Positions 37,229 through 49,700 of a stretch of 64,000 nucleotides of DNA are shown in pieces. The stretch is from NCBI GenBank assembly GCA_008921705.1, contig VFFE01007789.1:2687777-2751776 (forward strand), given 5' to 3'. Position numbers and translations under genes: made by a program. The notes under the pieces were generated by a model. It was given only the letters and a program-made list of their open reading frames with translations, did not search any database and was not told where the DNA came from. Each line of letters starts with the position of its first letter. Position 1 is the first letter of the stretch. This DNA comes from Burhinus oedicnemus. Taxonomy: Eukaryota; Chordata; Aves; Charadriiformes; Burhinidae.

Positions 37229-37420
37229 CTAGAGCACATTACTCAGGACTGCATCCAGGCAGGTCTTGAAAATCTCCAAAGGGAACTCCACAACCTCCCT
37301 GGGCAGCCTGTTCCAGTGCTCTGTCACCTGAACTGTAAAGAAGTTTTTTCTTAGGTTTGAATGGAACTTCCTATGTTCCAACTTGTGCCCGTTGCCCCTC
37401 GTCCTGTCACTGGGAACCAC
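37229..37420 (-). pseudogene. CR1 copy D, C-terminal end of ORF2
   Basis: Sixty-three codons reading '[19 protein letters not shown]', '[19 protein letters not shown]', '[16 protein letters not shown]', the standard C-terminal end of this CR1 lineage. It lies just beyond the stops that end the long frame at 37487. Confidence 0.88.
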
Positions 37421-37486
37421 TGAAAGGAGTCTGGCTCCATCCTCCTTCGACCCACCCTTTAGATACTTCTAAGCAAGAATAAGGTC

Positions 37487-38659
37487 TCATCTCAGCCTTC
37501 TCTTCTCCAGGCTAAAGAATCCCAGCTCTCTCAGTCTTTCCTCATAAGGGGGATGCTCCAATCCCCCAGTCATCTTTGTTGCCCTACGCTGGACTCTCTC
37601 CAGTAGTTCCCTGTCCCTCTTCAGCTGGGGACACCAGAACTGGACACAGTATTCCAGTTGTGGCCTCACCAGTGCCAAGTAGAGGGGGAGAATGACCTCC
37701 CTCGACCTACTGGCCACACTCTTCCCTCTGCAGCCCAGCATTCCATTGGCCTTTCTGGCGACAAGGGCACATTGCTGGCTCATGGATAATTTACTATCTA
37801 CCAGGACCCCCCGATCCTTCTCCTCAGAACTGCTTTTCAGCAGATCCACCTCTAACCTATATTGGTGGCTAGCATTCTTCCTCCCCAGGTGCAGGACCCT
37901 ACGCTTGCTCTTGCTGAACCTCATTAGGTTCTTCTCTGCCCAGCACTCCAGCCTGTCCAGGTCACGCTGGATGGCAGCGCGGCCCTCTGGAGTGTCAGCC
38001 ACCCCTCCCAGTTTGTTATCATCAGCAAACTTGCTGAGGATACACTCTGTCCCCTCATCCAGGTCATTGATGAATGTATTGAACAAGATTGGACTGAGTA
38101 TTGACCCCTGGGGGACACCACTGGTTACAGGCCTCCAACTTGACACTGCTCCATTAATCACAACCCTCTGAGTTCTGTCACACAGCCAGCTCTCAATCCA
38201 CCTCGCTGTCTCCTCATCTAGCCCACACTTCCTCAGCTTCCTAATGAGGATGTTATGGGAGACAGTGTCAAAAGCCTTGCTGAAGTCAAGGGAGATGACA
38301 TCTACTGCTCTCCCCTCATCCAGCCAACCACTTATAACATCATAGAAGGCTATCAGATTGGTCAAGCATGATTTACCCTTGGTAAATCCGTGTTGACTAC
38401 TTCCAATAACTTCCTGTTCTTCAACATGTTTGGAGATGACATCCAGAACGAGTCGCTCCATTACCTTCCCAGGGACAGAGGTGAGACTAACCGGCCTGTA
38501 GTTCCCTGGGTCGTCCTTCTTGCCTTTTTTGAAGATTGGAGCGATGTTGGCCTTCCTCCAGGCATCAGGCACCTCTCCTGTTCCCCATGACCTTCCAAAG
38601 ATGATGGAGAATGGTCTAGCAATAACATCTGCCAGCTCTCTCAGCACTCGTGGGTGCAT
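37487..38659 (-). pseudogene. CR1 copy D reverse transcriptase, long open frame
   Basis: A 390-codon open frame covering nearly the whole CR1 reverse transcriptase. In order: '[18 protein letters not shown]', '[18 protein letters not shown]', '[18 protein letters not shown]', '[19 protein letters not shown]' with the first catalytic Asp, '[18 protein letters not shown]', '[19 protein letters not shown]' with an intact FADD box at 38018-38029, then '[19 protein letters not shown]' and '[10 protein letters not shown]'. It ends at a premature stop, with another stop a few codons on; the last part of the normal protein follows at 37229-37420. The Met start is an internal residue, because the true ORF2 start is upstream and has been cut off by the internal deletion. 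It is the best preserved coding sequence in the window but not a functional gene. Confidence 0.93.
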
Positions 38660-38751
38660 CCCATCAGGGCCCTACAACCTCTCCTTTCTTGCCTATCCCT
38701 TCTGAAAAGTTGGTAGCCATCAATCAGAGCATTCCAGTTGTGTGAGTCTTC

Positions 38752-39072
38752 CTACCATGTTTCTGTGATGGCAACTATATCATAGTTTCTTTGCTGTACA
38801 ATGGCCTCCAGCTCCTCCTGGTTGTTCCCCATGCTGCGTGCATTAGTATAGATGCACTTGAGCTGGGCATTGTCCTGCCACTTTTTTTGGGGGGGACAAA
38901 CCCTAATTCCCACCTGATTGTGCTCAGACACTTCTGTAGTTACCATCCTATCACTACCCCTCATGTCTTTACTACCACACGGGTCACCATCCCTCACCAT
39001 CACTGAGAGAGACTGCAAGACCTTGCTAACACTTTTACCCAGAAGCCCTGGCATGCCGCTCCCAGCCTCCAC
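38752..39072 (-). pseudogene. CR1 copy D endonuclease N-terminus
   Basis: A 106-codon frame whose second half reads 'AQLKCIYTNARSMGNNQEEL' and 'RNYDIVAITETW', the start of the CR1 APE-like endonuclease, including the N of 'NARS' and the catalytic Glu of 'ITETW'. The first half is sequence upstream of the endonuclease. A T7G7 run near 38882-38896 lies at its start and is a likely slippage site. The catalytic SDH motif expected at the other end of the domain is deleted. Confidence 0.85.
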
Positions 39073-39240
39073 TTTAGTAATCCTGGTTTCATCCCCATCC
39101 CCCTTCCAACCCAGTTTAAAGCCCTATGAATGAGCCCTGCTAATTCTTGTCCCGGTATCTTTCTTCCCCTTCGGCTTAGGCTTTCTCCACCTGTTGCCAA
39201 CATGCCTGGTGACCTGTAGATCAACCCATGATCAAAGATG

Positions 39241-39246
39241 GTCTTC
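39241..39246 (+). repeat. Target-site duplication of copy D, right
   Basis: GTCTTC, matching 37144-37149 on the other side of copy D. Copy A reads AGTCTTCC at the equivalent uninterrupted position, which supports this as the pre-insertion sequence. Confidence 0.65.
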
Positions 39247-39541
39247 TTTTTGTCTCTGATATGCCTATAGAAGGCTTTCTTGTTGCCCCTGATACCCCTG
39301 GCCAGATTTAACTCTGTCTGGGCTTTAGCTTTCCTAACCTGATCCATGGCTGCCCAGACAATTTCTCTGTACTCTTCCCAGGCTACCTGTCCTTGCTTCC
39401 ACTCTCTATAGGCTTCCTTTTTCTGTGTGAGATTGTCCAGGAGCTCCTTGTTCAACCACGCAGGCCTCCTGGCGTTTTTGCCTGACTTTCTCATTGTTGG
39501 GATGCATTGCTCCTGAGCTTGGTGTAGGTGGTCCTTGACTA

Positions 39542-39928
39542 TTATCCAGCTTTCTTGGCCTCTCTTCCTTCTGGGGCTTTATCCCACTGTACTCCATCAA
39601 GCAGATCCCTGAAGAGGCCAAAGTCTGCTCTCCTGAAATCCAGGGTAGCGAGTTTACTGCGTGTCCTCCTTGCCGTCCTAAGGATCTCAAACTCCACCAT
39701 CTCATGATCACTGCAGCCAAGGCTGCCCTTGAGCATGACATTCCCCACCAGCCCCTCCTTGTTGATGAGAACAAGGTCCAGCATAGCAATTCTCCTCATT
39801 GGCTCCTCTGTCACCTGGAGTAGGAAGTTATCATTGATGCATTCCAGGAAGCTTCTGGATTGCTTATGGCCTGCTGTGTTGTCCCACCAGCAGATATCGG
39901 GGTGGTTGAAATCCCCCAAGAGGACCAA
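39542..39928 (-). pseudogene. CR1 copy C endonuclease, C-terminal half
   Basis: A 128-codon frame with the APE-like endonuclease motifs 'LLGDFNHPDICWWD' (metal-binding D and N), 'MLDLVLINKEG' and 'GCSDHEMVEFEI' (catalytic D and H), followed by 'DFRRADFGLFRDLLDGVQWD'. This domain nicks the target DNA during CR1 insertion. The frame is open here, but the upstream part of the domain is broken and the downstream linker is in another frame. Confidence 0.9.
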
Positions 39929-42900
39929 GGTTTGTGAATGTGAGGCTGCTCCTATCTGACTATAGCGGGCCTCATCTGCTCAGTCTTCCTGGTCAGGTGG
40001 CCTGTAGCAGACTCCCACTGTAATGTCACCTGTCTCTACCTTCCCTTTAATCCTGACCCATAAGTTCTTGGTTGGCTCCTCATCCATCCCCAGGCAGAGC
40101 TCCATGCACTCCAGCTGGTCCTTGACATAGAGGGCAACACCCCCTCCTCATCTCCCCTGCTGTCCTGCCTGAAGAGCCTGTATCCTTGCATTTGAATGCT
40201 CCAGCCATAGGAACTATCCCACCATGTCTCTGTGATGCCATTAAGATCATAGCCCTGCAGAGGTGTGCACGTCTCTTAACTCCTCTTGTTGATTCCCCAT
40301 GCTGAGTGCATTTGCATAGAGGCATTTAAGTTGGGCCCTTGATGAATCTAGCTCCCTGGCTGGAGTGGCTATTTTTCCTTTAAGCTGCACTCCAGGATCT
40401 TTCCTGCTGAGCTACAACCCATCTCCAGGTTTTGGGCCTCTACTAGTGGTTATCAGCATCTTATTGGTAGGAGTGAGATGGATTCTGGTTCCCCTCCCCT
40501 AGCAGCTCTAGTTTAAAGCCCTTTTCACAAGGTTGGCTTTTTATGTCATCAAAGTCCCCAGACAGGTTTCTTTTGTCAGATAGTGATACTATATTTTTCT
40601 GGCAGACTGTATTGGGAACATATTTACTTCTCTGTGGAACTCTTGAGAAGCACTTCAAAAACGGTTTGCATGAACTAGGTGATCTTTCTTCAGAACTTCA
40701 TAAAAAGTGTTCAAATTTGCTATACCAGGATACTTTATAAGACAGTTTTGCAAGCTTATTTGTAACTAATATTTGTAAAATATTTTGAAATTTGGAAGAT
40801 AAATACTGACTGTGATAAAAGTCCAACATGACAAAAATACAGATAGTATTTCCTTATACACTGGTGTCAATTTTTCGTCACTTTACCTGTATCTCATTAA
40901 CTGTAGTAAAAGCAGAAGTATGTGTGTACATGACCACATGGAATTCTTTTCTTGACCTGTTCCTGGACACTTGCCTCCCTCCCATGCATACATATCCCAA
41001 AAGGTTGGTGAAGGTCTTCCAACCCCTCGCTGTGCGTAAACACTTTTTTGTTATATGGACTTCGCAAGAAATCCTACTGAGGACTATTGTATTTTCAGTA
41101 AAAGACAGTTTTGCCTGCTCATCTGTTTTATTAGCCTGTGTTTCTAATCTCAGGCCAAAAGTGTTATTGCTGTATAAATTAATGAGAACATGTTGTTGCT
41201 TCAGCTTCCTAATACTCCTTTTCTTCAACAATAAAATAATCAAAACTGCACTTTCCTTTTAAAACTGTAAATTCTTGTGCTTTTGCCTATAGTACTAGAT
41301 TAAATCATTAATGTCTTTTCCATAGCTATCTCAGGGCTTTTTAATATGTTGAAGCAATTGGTAGGATGCTTTTGTTTGCCTGTGCATGTCCTTTTAAAAT
41401 CAAGACTCGAGAACCAAATTCTCAGCCATGATTATGGAATTAATGGTGTGGAACTACATTAGTCTGAGGAGCAGGATTTCATTTGAAATACTACTTGAAA
41501 AATTCTTGGATAGCTGATAAGAGATTTCAAATATAATCTGTCTACAAATATGAAGAAGATCTGAAAGTGTTTATGCAAATACAGTCCATAACACACTTTT
41601 CTTGTGGAGGTCATCACTGCTAGCCATGAAAGAGTTGCTAACCATTGCATTAGAATTCGGTGCATGCAGTTGTTTTTAGCAGTAATGAATGCCAACCTTC
41701 TTTAATATTTTATATTCATTTATGAGCTCTATTAATATACTGAAGAGCTGACTGTTAGAACCAGCGTTATACTGTCAATAAAATTTAGAGGAAACATTTA
41801 AGCAAATTCACCAAGGCAGAAAACTAAATAGAGTATTCTAACTAATTTGATTGAAGGAATTATAGTTACTGCCTTTCGTTCTTCTTCTTTTTTTTTTTCA
41901 ATTAATGTAAGTCTATATGGATGTACTAGTAGTCAAGTGTCACCTTTTATTAGAATTTTTAATAATGCACAATTAATACTGGAAGCAACATCAAATAACA
42001 AATCACTGGAAGAGAACAATGTTGTCAACACATTCCTACATAATTTAAACAATGGCATAGCAAAAGTAATTAGCTTGACAATAAACCAAGCTAAGTCTTC
42101 TCAATATTTGCTCTTATGCTGATAATGAAATAATCAGTAAATGAATACTTGGGAATCAGTGCTGAACATGTGTGTTTTTTAAATCGAAAATCATCAAAAT
42201 GAGAAGAATGATTTGTGACTTGATAAATAAACTGCTTTCCTCAACAGACATATCATGAGAAATTGGTCATTGGTGAAAACACAATAAAGTTGGAACTGTC
42301 ATTAGTCTGGAGAAGTATTTGAAGCTATATTGACACAAAAAGGCAGCATTGCCGTAAGGGCTTAGAGAAACAGCTTCACCATTATCCTGGAATATACAGG
42401 AGCGTTAAGTTTAGGAGGAGCCCTAAAATACTATGGTAGCGATCTCAGTTGTTGAATGCAATTGGATTAGTATTAAAATACTCCCTTCCTCACCTTTCAA
42501 CTCCTAGCTTTTCTATAAGAAATGACTTCTACCTATGTCCAGTAAATTCTAAGTATATGCAAGGTATAAGAATATTCTAGCAGGGCTTTCATAACATGAG
42601 GGTAAAGGGCCTTGTATGCTGCCAGATACTAGAGGTTTTTTGATCTTATTGAATGGCAAGTATTGGTATGTGTGGAAATGCCAAAATATGAATGTTGCTG
42701 TATGTATTTTAGGAGGAATTTAGGGCTAGACTCCTATTTTTTTCATCTCTTGCTATGCATTTAATGTATATTTTAACAGATTTATTTTTTATGCTATTGA
42801 GGGTCATAGTCAATTTATAAATTTCTCACTGCAACATGAGCATGATGGACCTTAAGGGCTGAGCACCATTACTTACTCAATGCTATGGCTTTGCACAGTG

Positions 42901-45900
42901 GGTTGTTAAGACACTTGCACAGCAGTTTAAAAGAGATGGTTACACACACAGGAGACTCTTATATGAAAACAGGTTGTACAAATTATTCTTATAAGTGATG
43001 ATTGTGATGCCTGACATAAATCAGTGTGGCTTTTTCTCTTGCATAAGCACATCTGATACTGCTCACATAGTTCATAACAACCTACTGAGGAAGCTGTATA
43101 ATTTTTAATCCACAATTTCCTTCATTTCTGTGGACTTCTACCTGACTTGTTACTGAAAAATGTAATCAGAAATCAGACTTGCTTTGCTGTTCTGGTCTTG
43201 CAAAAAGAGTGACTCTAAGGTTTTCCATTATATTTCCAAAAACTTGTCCTTTTCCACGAATCAGCCTTGATTTCCCATGGCTAATTGTATTTCATTGAAA
43301 CTGCAAATGAATGCATTTCAGTTGTGAAAAGCAGTCTATTCTATATCCCCTTGGAGCATTAAGTAAACCTAGCTTAGGTCCCTCTGGTGCCTTTTTACTG
43401 CTTTTGCTGAACTCTGGCAAATTATCTATTCCCGCTGCTCTGAAAATCTCAAGTTGTATAACTCAAAACAATTTTTTGGCAGCTAGGTGATTTGGAGCCA
43501 TCTAATTTCTTTGGAGAAAGCAGCTATATTTCTGCTCTATTCCTAACGAGCATTTCATTGCTGAGACTGTCACATGCAGGCAATGTAAGCATTAAACACA
43601 ATGGCACCATACCTGATGCTGACAGCTGTGCATATCAGTGCAGCATTCAGTGACATCTGCACAATTGCTATCTTGCCTGGTTCTCAATTAATCTAATGAG
43701 GAAGATGTACCATTCCTAATGTACAAATTGTCTAGAAATGGTCCTATTGTTTCCCGATTGCACCAGAACGCTGTGCTTTTTATATATGCAAATATTTGCA
43801 TACCTGATAGTGAGAGACATTTTTATGTGTTGGGTGCCCTAAAAACTTATCTGCAGCACACCCGCTGCATTTTTTTAATCATTACTATAACTGCCTCTGT
43901 GTAATAGGAAATGTCTCTCTTTTGCCCATTATGTCTCCTCGCGCTCCCTTCCCACAGCTACTGATTTGGATACAGTTAGAACATGCCTTTATAGCCGAGT
44001 ATAGCTCTGATACAGAAGGGGAAATAAGAATTCCGGTAAAAAGAATTTTTGTACTCATATGATGGCACCTGTTGGAGGATTTTTACTGACATTAAGTATC
44101 AAGGTTTAAAATTAAAAAAGAAAAAATGGAGAACCAGTATAGTCAATGTTATGTGAGTTTTGTCAGTTTTTTAGGAGAGCAAAGGAAACAATTGAGCTGT
44201 TTTACTTCTTTTAAAAATCATTTCTCTGTTGTTAATAATGTTATTTTCTTTAGAAAACTTATTTTAAAATCTTGCTAAACTTACTGGAATGAGGAAAAAT
44301 AATTTCACCTGACAATCAATTACTTGCATGGTTCTACTATTCAAAGTAGTTAGTTTTATATGATACTTCTCTGGATAATTTTTCTTTTAAAAACTTCACA
44401 AGAACCAGCAGTAAATAATCAGTGATTTTGTTAGTGGCTGAAAGAGAATAAAATATTCCAGCAAGGAAAAAAAACAACCTTACTGATTTATTTTGTGATT
44501 AAATAGCTTGACATATTCTATATCAGTGTAGCTCCTATAAAGCAGATGAGCCGCATCCTTATTTTCACTGATATTTGTGTAGTTTTGAAGGGTTGAAAAA
44601 TAAGCCCTTATAGCCTATGTGTTTTGGGAATTCTTAAATTGGGACTGTTATATTGCATGGTTTTTGTACATTCAGAAGTAAAGATTAGATACTTTTGAAG
44701 GAAGATTGAGTTCAGAAGTAGCAGCTGAGCCTTGTGACACACAGCATTTGAACTTTTAGATAAATGCCTATTCACACAACAGCATAGTATTGAGCTGCTT
44801 GGTGCCAGGCTTGTGTAAATCTTCAAGTGAACTTCCAGTTGTTCCTCCCAGACTTGTTCTATACTGTCAAATATTTGGATTCTCTCTGTTTGTCTTTACA
44901 TTTTGTGACTTAACACTGTTCTTCAGTTGACTGCCGGCATTGTTAGACCGGAACAGGTGATGTACTCTTTTCCTTGGTGTGATGAGCAGACAGGTAATGG
45001 GACCCAAGGTGCTTGGAAGGGAGAGGAAGTACAATGTGCTCCAGAAGCTCATTTGTTTCTGCTAGGTTTGTGTTAGGAGAACCCAGACTGCAAGGCACAC
45101 CATGAAGCACAGCTGCCCTGTTAAATTATTGTAATCATTGCTTTAACATTTGGGGCAGATTTTTGCTTTCTGAAGCCAGGTAGCTTTCTTTTTGAAATCT
45201 TTCTATAGTCATCTTTAATAACTTGTGTCCGCTTTGATTGCTCATCATTCAGATGTGATGATTCAGTTGATATGGCACCAATTGCTGTGCTCTGCATGTC
45301 TGGTTTTCCTCTGTGATTCTTAAAGATGTATAGTTAGGAGACAGGTAAACAGGGATTTACAGTTCAAAAACATGGCTTAAGCTGACTTTTTATGATTAGA
45401 AAGATCATTCAAGATATTTGCTGAAGTCTTTTCAAAGCATAAAGGAAGCTTCTGTTTTTTCCTAATGGGATGTCCCGTTTTGCCTGCAGAGATGTTTATA
45501 AAACGTCCATTGCTTTATTATTGGACTACTGCATTTCTGTGTTCTTAGAAAACTTTTTTGTCCTTTCACAGCAATTGTCACACGGCAAAGATGTACCATG
45601 TGGATACTGGTAACTGGTAACTTCCTATTACGCTAATGCTTGCCCAGTTAAGGTGTATTCTAAGAATTCTGTACTCTTTATAAAATCTTAGGTGGTCAGC
45701 TTGAAAATTGGAAGGTGTTTCTGAACTGAAAAATAAGGGGGGAACCTGCACGTTAAATGATGTTAATTTATATTGATGGATAGAAACTCATTTGAGGGAT
45801 TCCTTGTCTTTGAGGAATGGCGTTCTGTGCATCACTACAATAGAATCATTAACTCAGTGACAATGGGTTTAAGTCTTACCCATTTCAAATATCTCTGGGT

Positions 45901-46419
45901 TAATTTATTCATATGGAGCCATTGTCCATACCAAGACTTATGTACTATTCTTGCACCATCTAGGAAGAAAGAAGGCTCTTCCAATAGTTGTATTGTTTCC
46001 TGAATTATTGCTATTGGATTTCATTAGGCTTTTTTCTCTTCATATTATATAGAAGGCCTGGTTGCAAGATCCAGTGCTACAACCCCTTTCAGTCACTTTT
46101 CATTATTTCAGGAAATTCTTTGCATATCCCAGGGACTTACCTGACATGTCTTCATAGTTTGAGGCATTCAAGTACAGCTTCTGGATGTGTCAGGAAATGC
46201 ACATGTAACTTGCAGGAGGCTTGTATAGAGGCTTAGTCTTAATTACAAACGCTGTGGATGTTACAGCTCTCCCTTGTTCTGTTTTGTTCCTCAAATTACT
46301 TTCAGAATGGTACTCATTTAAACTGAAGCTTTGTATCCCTGTACTGTCACTGAGGCTGTGAGCCAGTCTGTTTAATAACGTTATTTAATGAAACACAGAC
46401 GTTCCACGTCTTGCTGCAT

Positions 46420-46740
46420 TATCACAACGTGTAAAAGCTTATCTTCACACAGCAACAAGGGAAAACCACCTTCCCCGCACCCCTCTTCAGTTGCAATGCA
46501 TCAGCCTGTGTAGTATCGACAACTGTCTGAACATCACCTGCAGCCGCTGGGAAGATTGACATGAGCTCCACGGAGCTCTCTGCGGGTCTCAGGGAATCCT
46601 CTCTGGGGTCATGTACCTTTGCCATGTTAGCAGATGTCGGCAGCCCCTGAACCAGCTGTCCCCCTCCATCACCCTGTCCCAGATGCTGCAGCACATCCTT
46701 TGGGATGCCTTGAGGTGGAAAGCTTTTCTCTTTTTAACCT
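46420..46740. other. GC-richer block of unknown origin
   Basis: Composition rises well above the surrounding AT-rich DNA. A 90-codon minus-strand frame at 46422-46694 (starting 'MLQHLGQGDGGGQLVQGLP') contains no domain I recognise and has no visible splice context. It could be an exon, an old repeat fragment or chance. Confidence 0.3.
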
Positions 46741-49700
46741 CTTGGCTAACAGCCCTAAATAGGATAATGTTTTATTCTGGCCTGTTTGCTATCTGGATTA
46801 AAAAGGGCAAGTGCTTTTCCTAGGAACCAATGGGAGAAGAAATGAGTGAGAAGTTTAAAGGCTGTAAACACCTAGCTGTGATAATGACTGGCTTAATTAG
46901 TGCTGAGCCAGGCTGTTGCTACTCAACAGCAAAACAGACTACTGATGGTTGAATTGAAGAAGGATAAATGTACCTGTCTAATATTAAGTGTTGCTTTTTT
47001 CATTAATTTTGTCTAATTTAGCCAACTGCTCCCTTTTCAGTAAAGTTCAGAGTTAAAAAAATCTTTAACTGTGTAATTAGTGTGCTTTTGTACCGGCATG
47101 TCTAATTGTGAAGTTTGGTGGTCTGCCCACTGATATCCAGTTATTTGTCAGCACCTCAAATGAAAATGTTGAGTTTTAAACAAAAAGCTTGGTGATTTAG
47201 AATTTGCCGGCATTGTCTCCCCCTGCATTTTAGCAAACTGCAGCAGTATCTGGAAAGAAAAACACTGGAAGACTGCTTTCCTGGGGGAACTCCAAGCCAG
47301 GTACTGAAACTGAAGGATGTTATGTGCCACTGTGCTAAATGACATAGAGCCAAACTTGAGAAATTGGGGCTTGTTGGCAGGACTCTACGCAATTGGTGAT
47401 TCTCCACCTCTTTCTGAAAAACCCTTTCTCTGCTGCCTTCATAATTTGCTGCCAGTGAGGAGCATGGATACAGTAATTCACAATTTATTTTAGATATATT
47501 TTGTATAAAAAGTAATATCTTTAGCACAATGAAGTGTCATATATTAGGAAATAACTAGATATCTTTTATTTACATAAATGATTGCATATCAGCGGTTTAA
47601 AAAAGCCTGGATATTTTTGAAAGTTTAAATATGATCCATAAGCACATCAAGCGGCTGCTTTAAGACACTTTTGAAAGCAAAGTGTGTTGCTCTGTGAGCC
47701 TTATAACATCAACTTACCTAAAAAGACAAATGTTGAGGGGATTTACTAACCTTAGTTAATATCCTGACTAGCCATATAGCTATAAAATGTGCACAAACCA
47801 TTTCTCCAGTTCCCTCTTGCTCAGTTTTGCAAATGTTAAATAAGCTGAGTACACAAAATACTGTTATTCTCTAAATGGAGATAAACTGTAGCTTTCTTCC
47901 TTCTATCAGTCTCGCTTTTTTATAGTTTCACAAATGGTCTCTTCTCTATAGGTGCTACGAAATTTGGCAGAGGCTAGGACTTTTTTTATGTTGGACCAAT
48001 TGTTCTATGCCAAGTTTCTATGGACTACAGACACTGACATTTGGTGACTGAGTGAATGACTGGGGCACAGCTGAGGCTGACTCCCTGTGTGTTTTGAGCT
48101 GCCTTTTAAAGACATTAGTCTCTTCATTTCAATCTGCAGACCCCTAGTGAGTCCTCTGCTTGTGAAGGTCTGGGCTATTTCAAGTGGGAAAACTTCTAAT
48201 TTGTATAAATGAGTGTTCCTTGGAGACAGGGCTCGAATTTACTCAGCAGAGTAAATGCCAGAAATTACCATGAAAGCAAGGAGAAAACCTGGGATGGGAG
48301 GGAATAGCATGGCTGGAGATGTGGAAAGGGAGGAAGGGGAAAGAAATAGGAGGATTGATGAGGAAAATAGGGCAGACTGCTATCAGCTCTCAACTCAGCA
48401 AGTGCAGGCTGTATTTTTTAATGTCTTGAGCAGCAGCAAACGCAAGTTCCCACAGGGAAGGGCTGCCATGCCTCCCTTCAGCATACCAGGGTATTGGACA
48501 ATACTGAATGTGTGTTACTTGTACACATACAGGTAGAAGCACAAGTGTTTCTACTTCTCCTGGAGTGTTTTTGGTCATGATAGTGCCTACCAGGTCAATG
48601 ATGTCACTGCTGTTTGGGATGAACAAAAGTATGATGTAACATATCATGTATTGTTAGGCTGAATGGGTAGGAAGCACTGGGGTATGTGTGGTTTCATAAT
48701 ATCTTCAAGTAGCCTTGTGTAACACAGGTCACATGCAATACTTTGATGTAAACTTCAAAGTCAGCTGTCTTTCCTGAACTTTAATAAGACATACAACTGC
48801 CTTCCTGACATTCCAAAATGAAGGGAAAAACCTGCTGCTTCAATCGTTATTTTTCCTCTCACAGTGCAACAATGATTTTATTCAAAATTTCATTTGGAAG
48901 CATACAAAAAATGTGCAAAACAAATTCTGTGACTTTTTTTCTTTACTTTGTATACCTAATTTACAAGACAGGAAACTGATTTGAATAAATAGTAATACAT
49001 AGTTTAAATAACATTTGGCAAAAAAACCTTGGCATCAAGTTTCAGTAAGATATAAGTTTAAATGAACAAGTCTGTTAGCCTCCTCAAATGGACCTGTAAC
49101 AGAAATCTGTAGACAGATTTGTAAACATAGAAGCAACATTAGTCACCTCTGTAATGGAAAATGTCTAATATCATGCATACATTTATCAGGATAATTAGAT
49201 TGCAAAAAGTTACCAGATGGCACAGAGGTTTATATAGTTTTCAAATGAATTAAGATTGTGGGAGCCCAGAGAGAGGCTGTTAAAAGGCAATTCTGTACGT
49301 AAACTGTGAAATATAAAGAAGTAAGCAAAAATACTCTTTGTTGAGGGAATAGTTAAAATAATTACAAAATAAGTAATGAAACTCGGAGGATCTGATTTTT
49401 TCCAAACATGAACATTAGCATAGTCTTGTTAACATGCTGTTTTGAGGATTATAGGAAAATAGCAATTGGAAAAATACTGTCCCTTGCCTTAAAACATGCA
49501 CAATTACAGAATATAAATAATCTGTCTAGTGATCAACTATGTCTGCTAAAACAGCTTTGCTCTATTGATGTCTGAAATTCTCTGTACGATTTTCATTGCT
49601 GGGGATAGCAATCAAACGCTGGTATAGTTTAACCTGTTTACTGGTTACTGAGGGTCCTGTGTCACATCTTTTTGAATGTTAAACAAATCTTTCATTAGTG

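Larger units (their letters stand above)
37150..39240 (-). mobile_element. CR1 copy D, nested inside copy C
   Basis: A second, different CR1 inserted in the same orientation into copy C. Its 3' tail (ACAGAATCACGGAATTTTC, in reverse) starts at 37150 and its 5' end lies at 39240, beyond which copy C continues. On the minus strand it holds a 5' segment upstream of the endonuclease (about 39000-39240), the endonuclease N-terminus ('LKCIYTNARSMGNNQEELE', 'NYDIVAITETW'; 38752-38880), then directly the reverse transcriptase (37487-38659). The rest of the endonuclease and the linker are missing: the sequence jumps from the 'RRDRQERRG' region to 'MGCTHECRESW' near 38675, a loss of about 1.1 kb compared with copy C. 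Its C-terminal lineage matches copy B. Confidence 0.93.
39241..40540 (-). mobile_element. CR1 copy C, 5' part (resumes after copy D)
   Basis: Continuation of copy C on the minus strand. It begins with the linker ('[18 protein letters not shown]', '[11 protein letters not shown]'; 39240-39494), then the endonuclease C-terminal half ('[20 protein letters not shown]', 'LDLVLINKEGLVGNVML', 'GCSDHEMVEFEI'; 39542-39928) with the SDH catalytic motif intact at 39704-39712. Further upstream are the decayed endonuclease N-terminus and a CR1 leader-like segment with CTAGTTTAAAGCCC near 40508. The extreme 5' end is lost and the boundary is approximate. The first six bases, GTCTTC, are shared with 37144-37149. 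Confidence 0.92.

Noticed and set aside
40828..41262. 144-codon plus-strand open frame
   Set aside because: Hydrophobic, T-rich translation without any domain, with a competing 121-codon frame on the other strand. Typical of chance in AT-rich DNA.
48255..48536. 93-codon plus-strand frame rich in Arg and Glu
   Set aside because: The composition comes from an AG-rich patch. There is no homology or domain I recognise.
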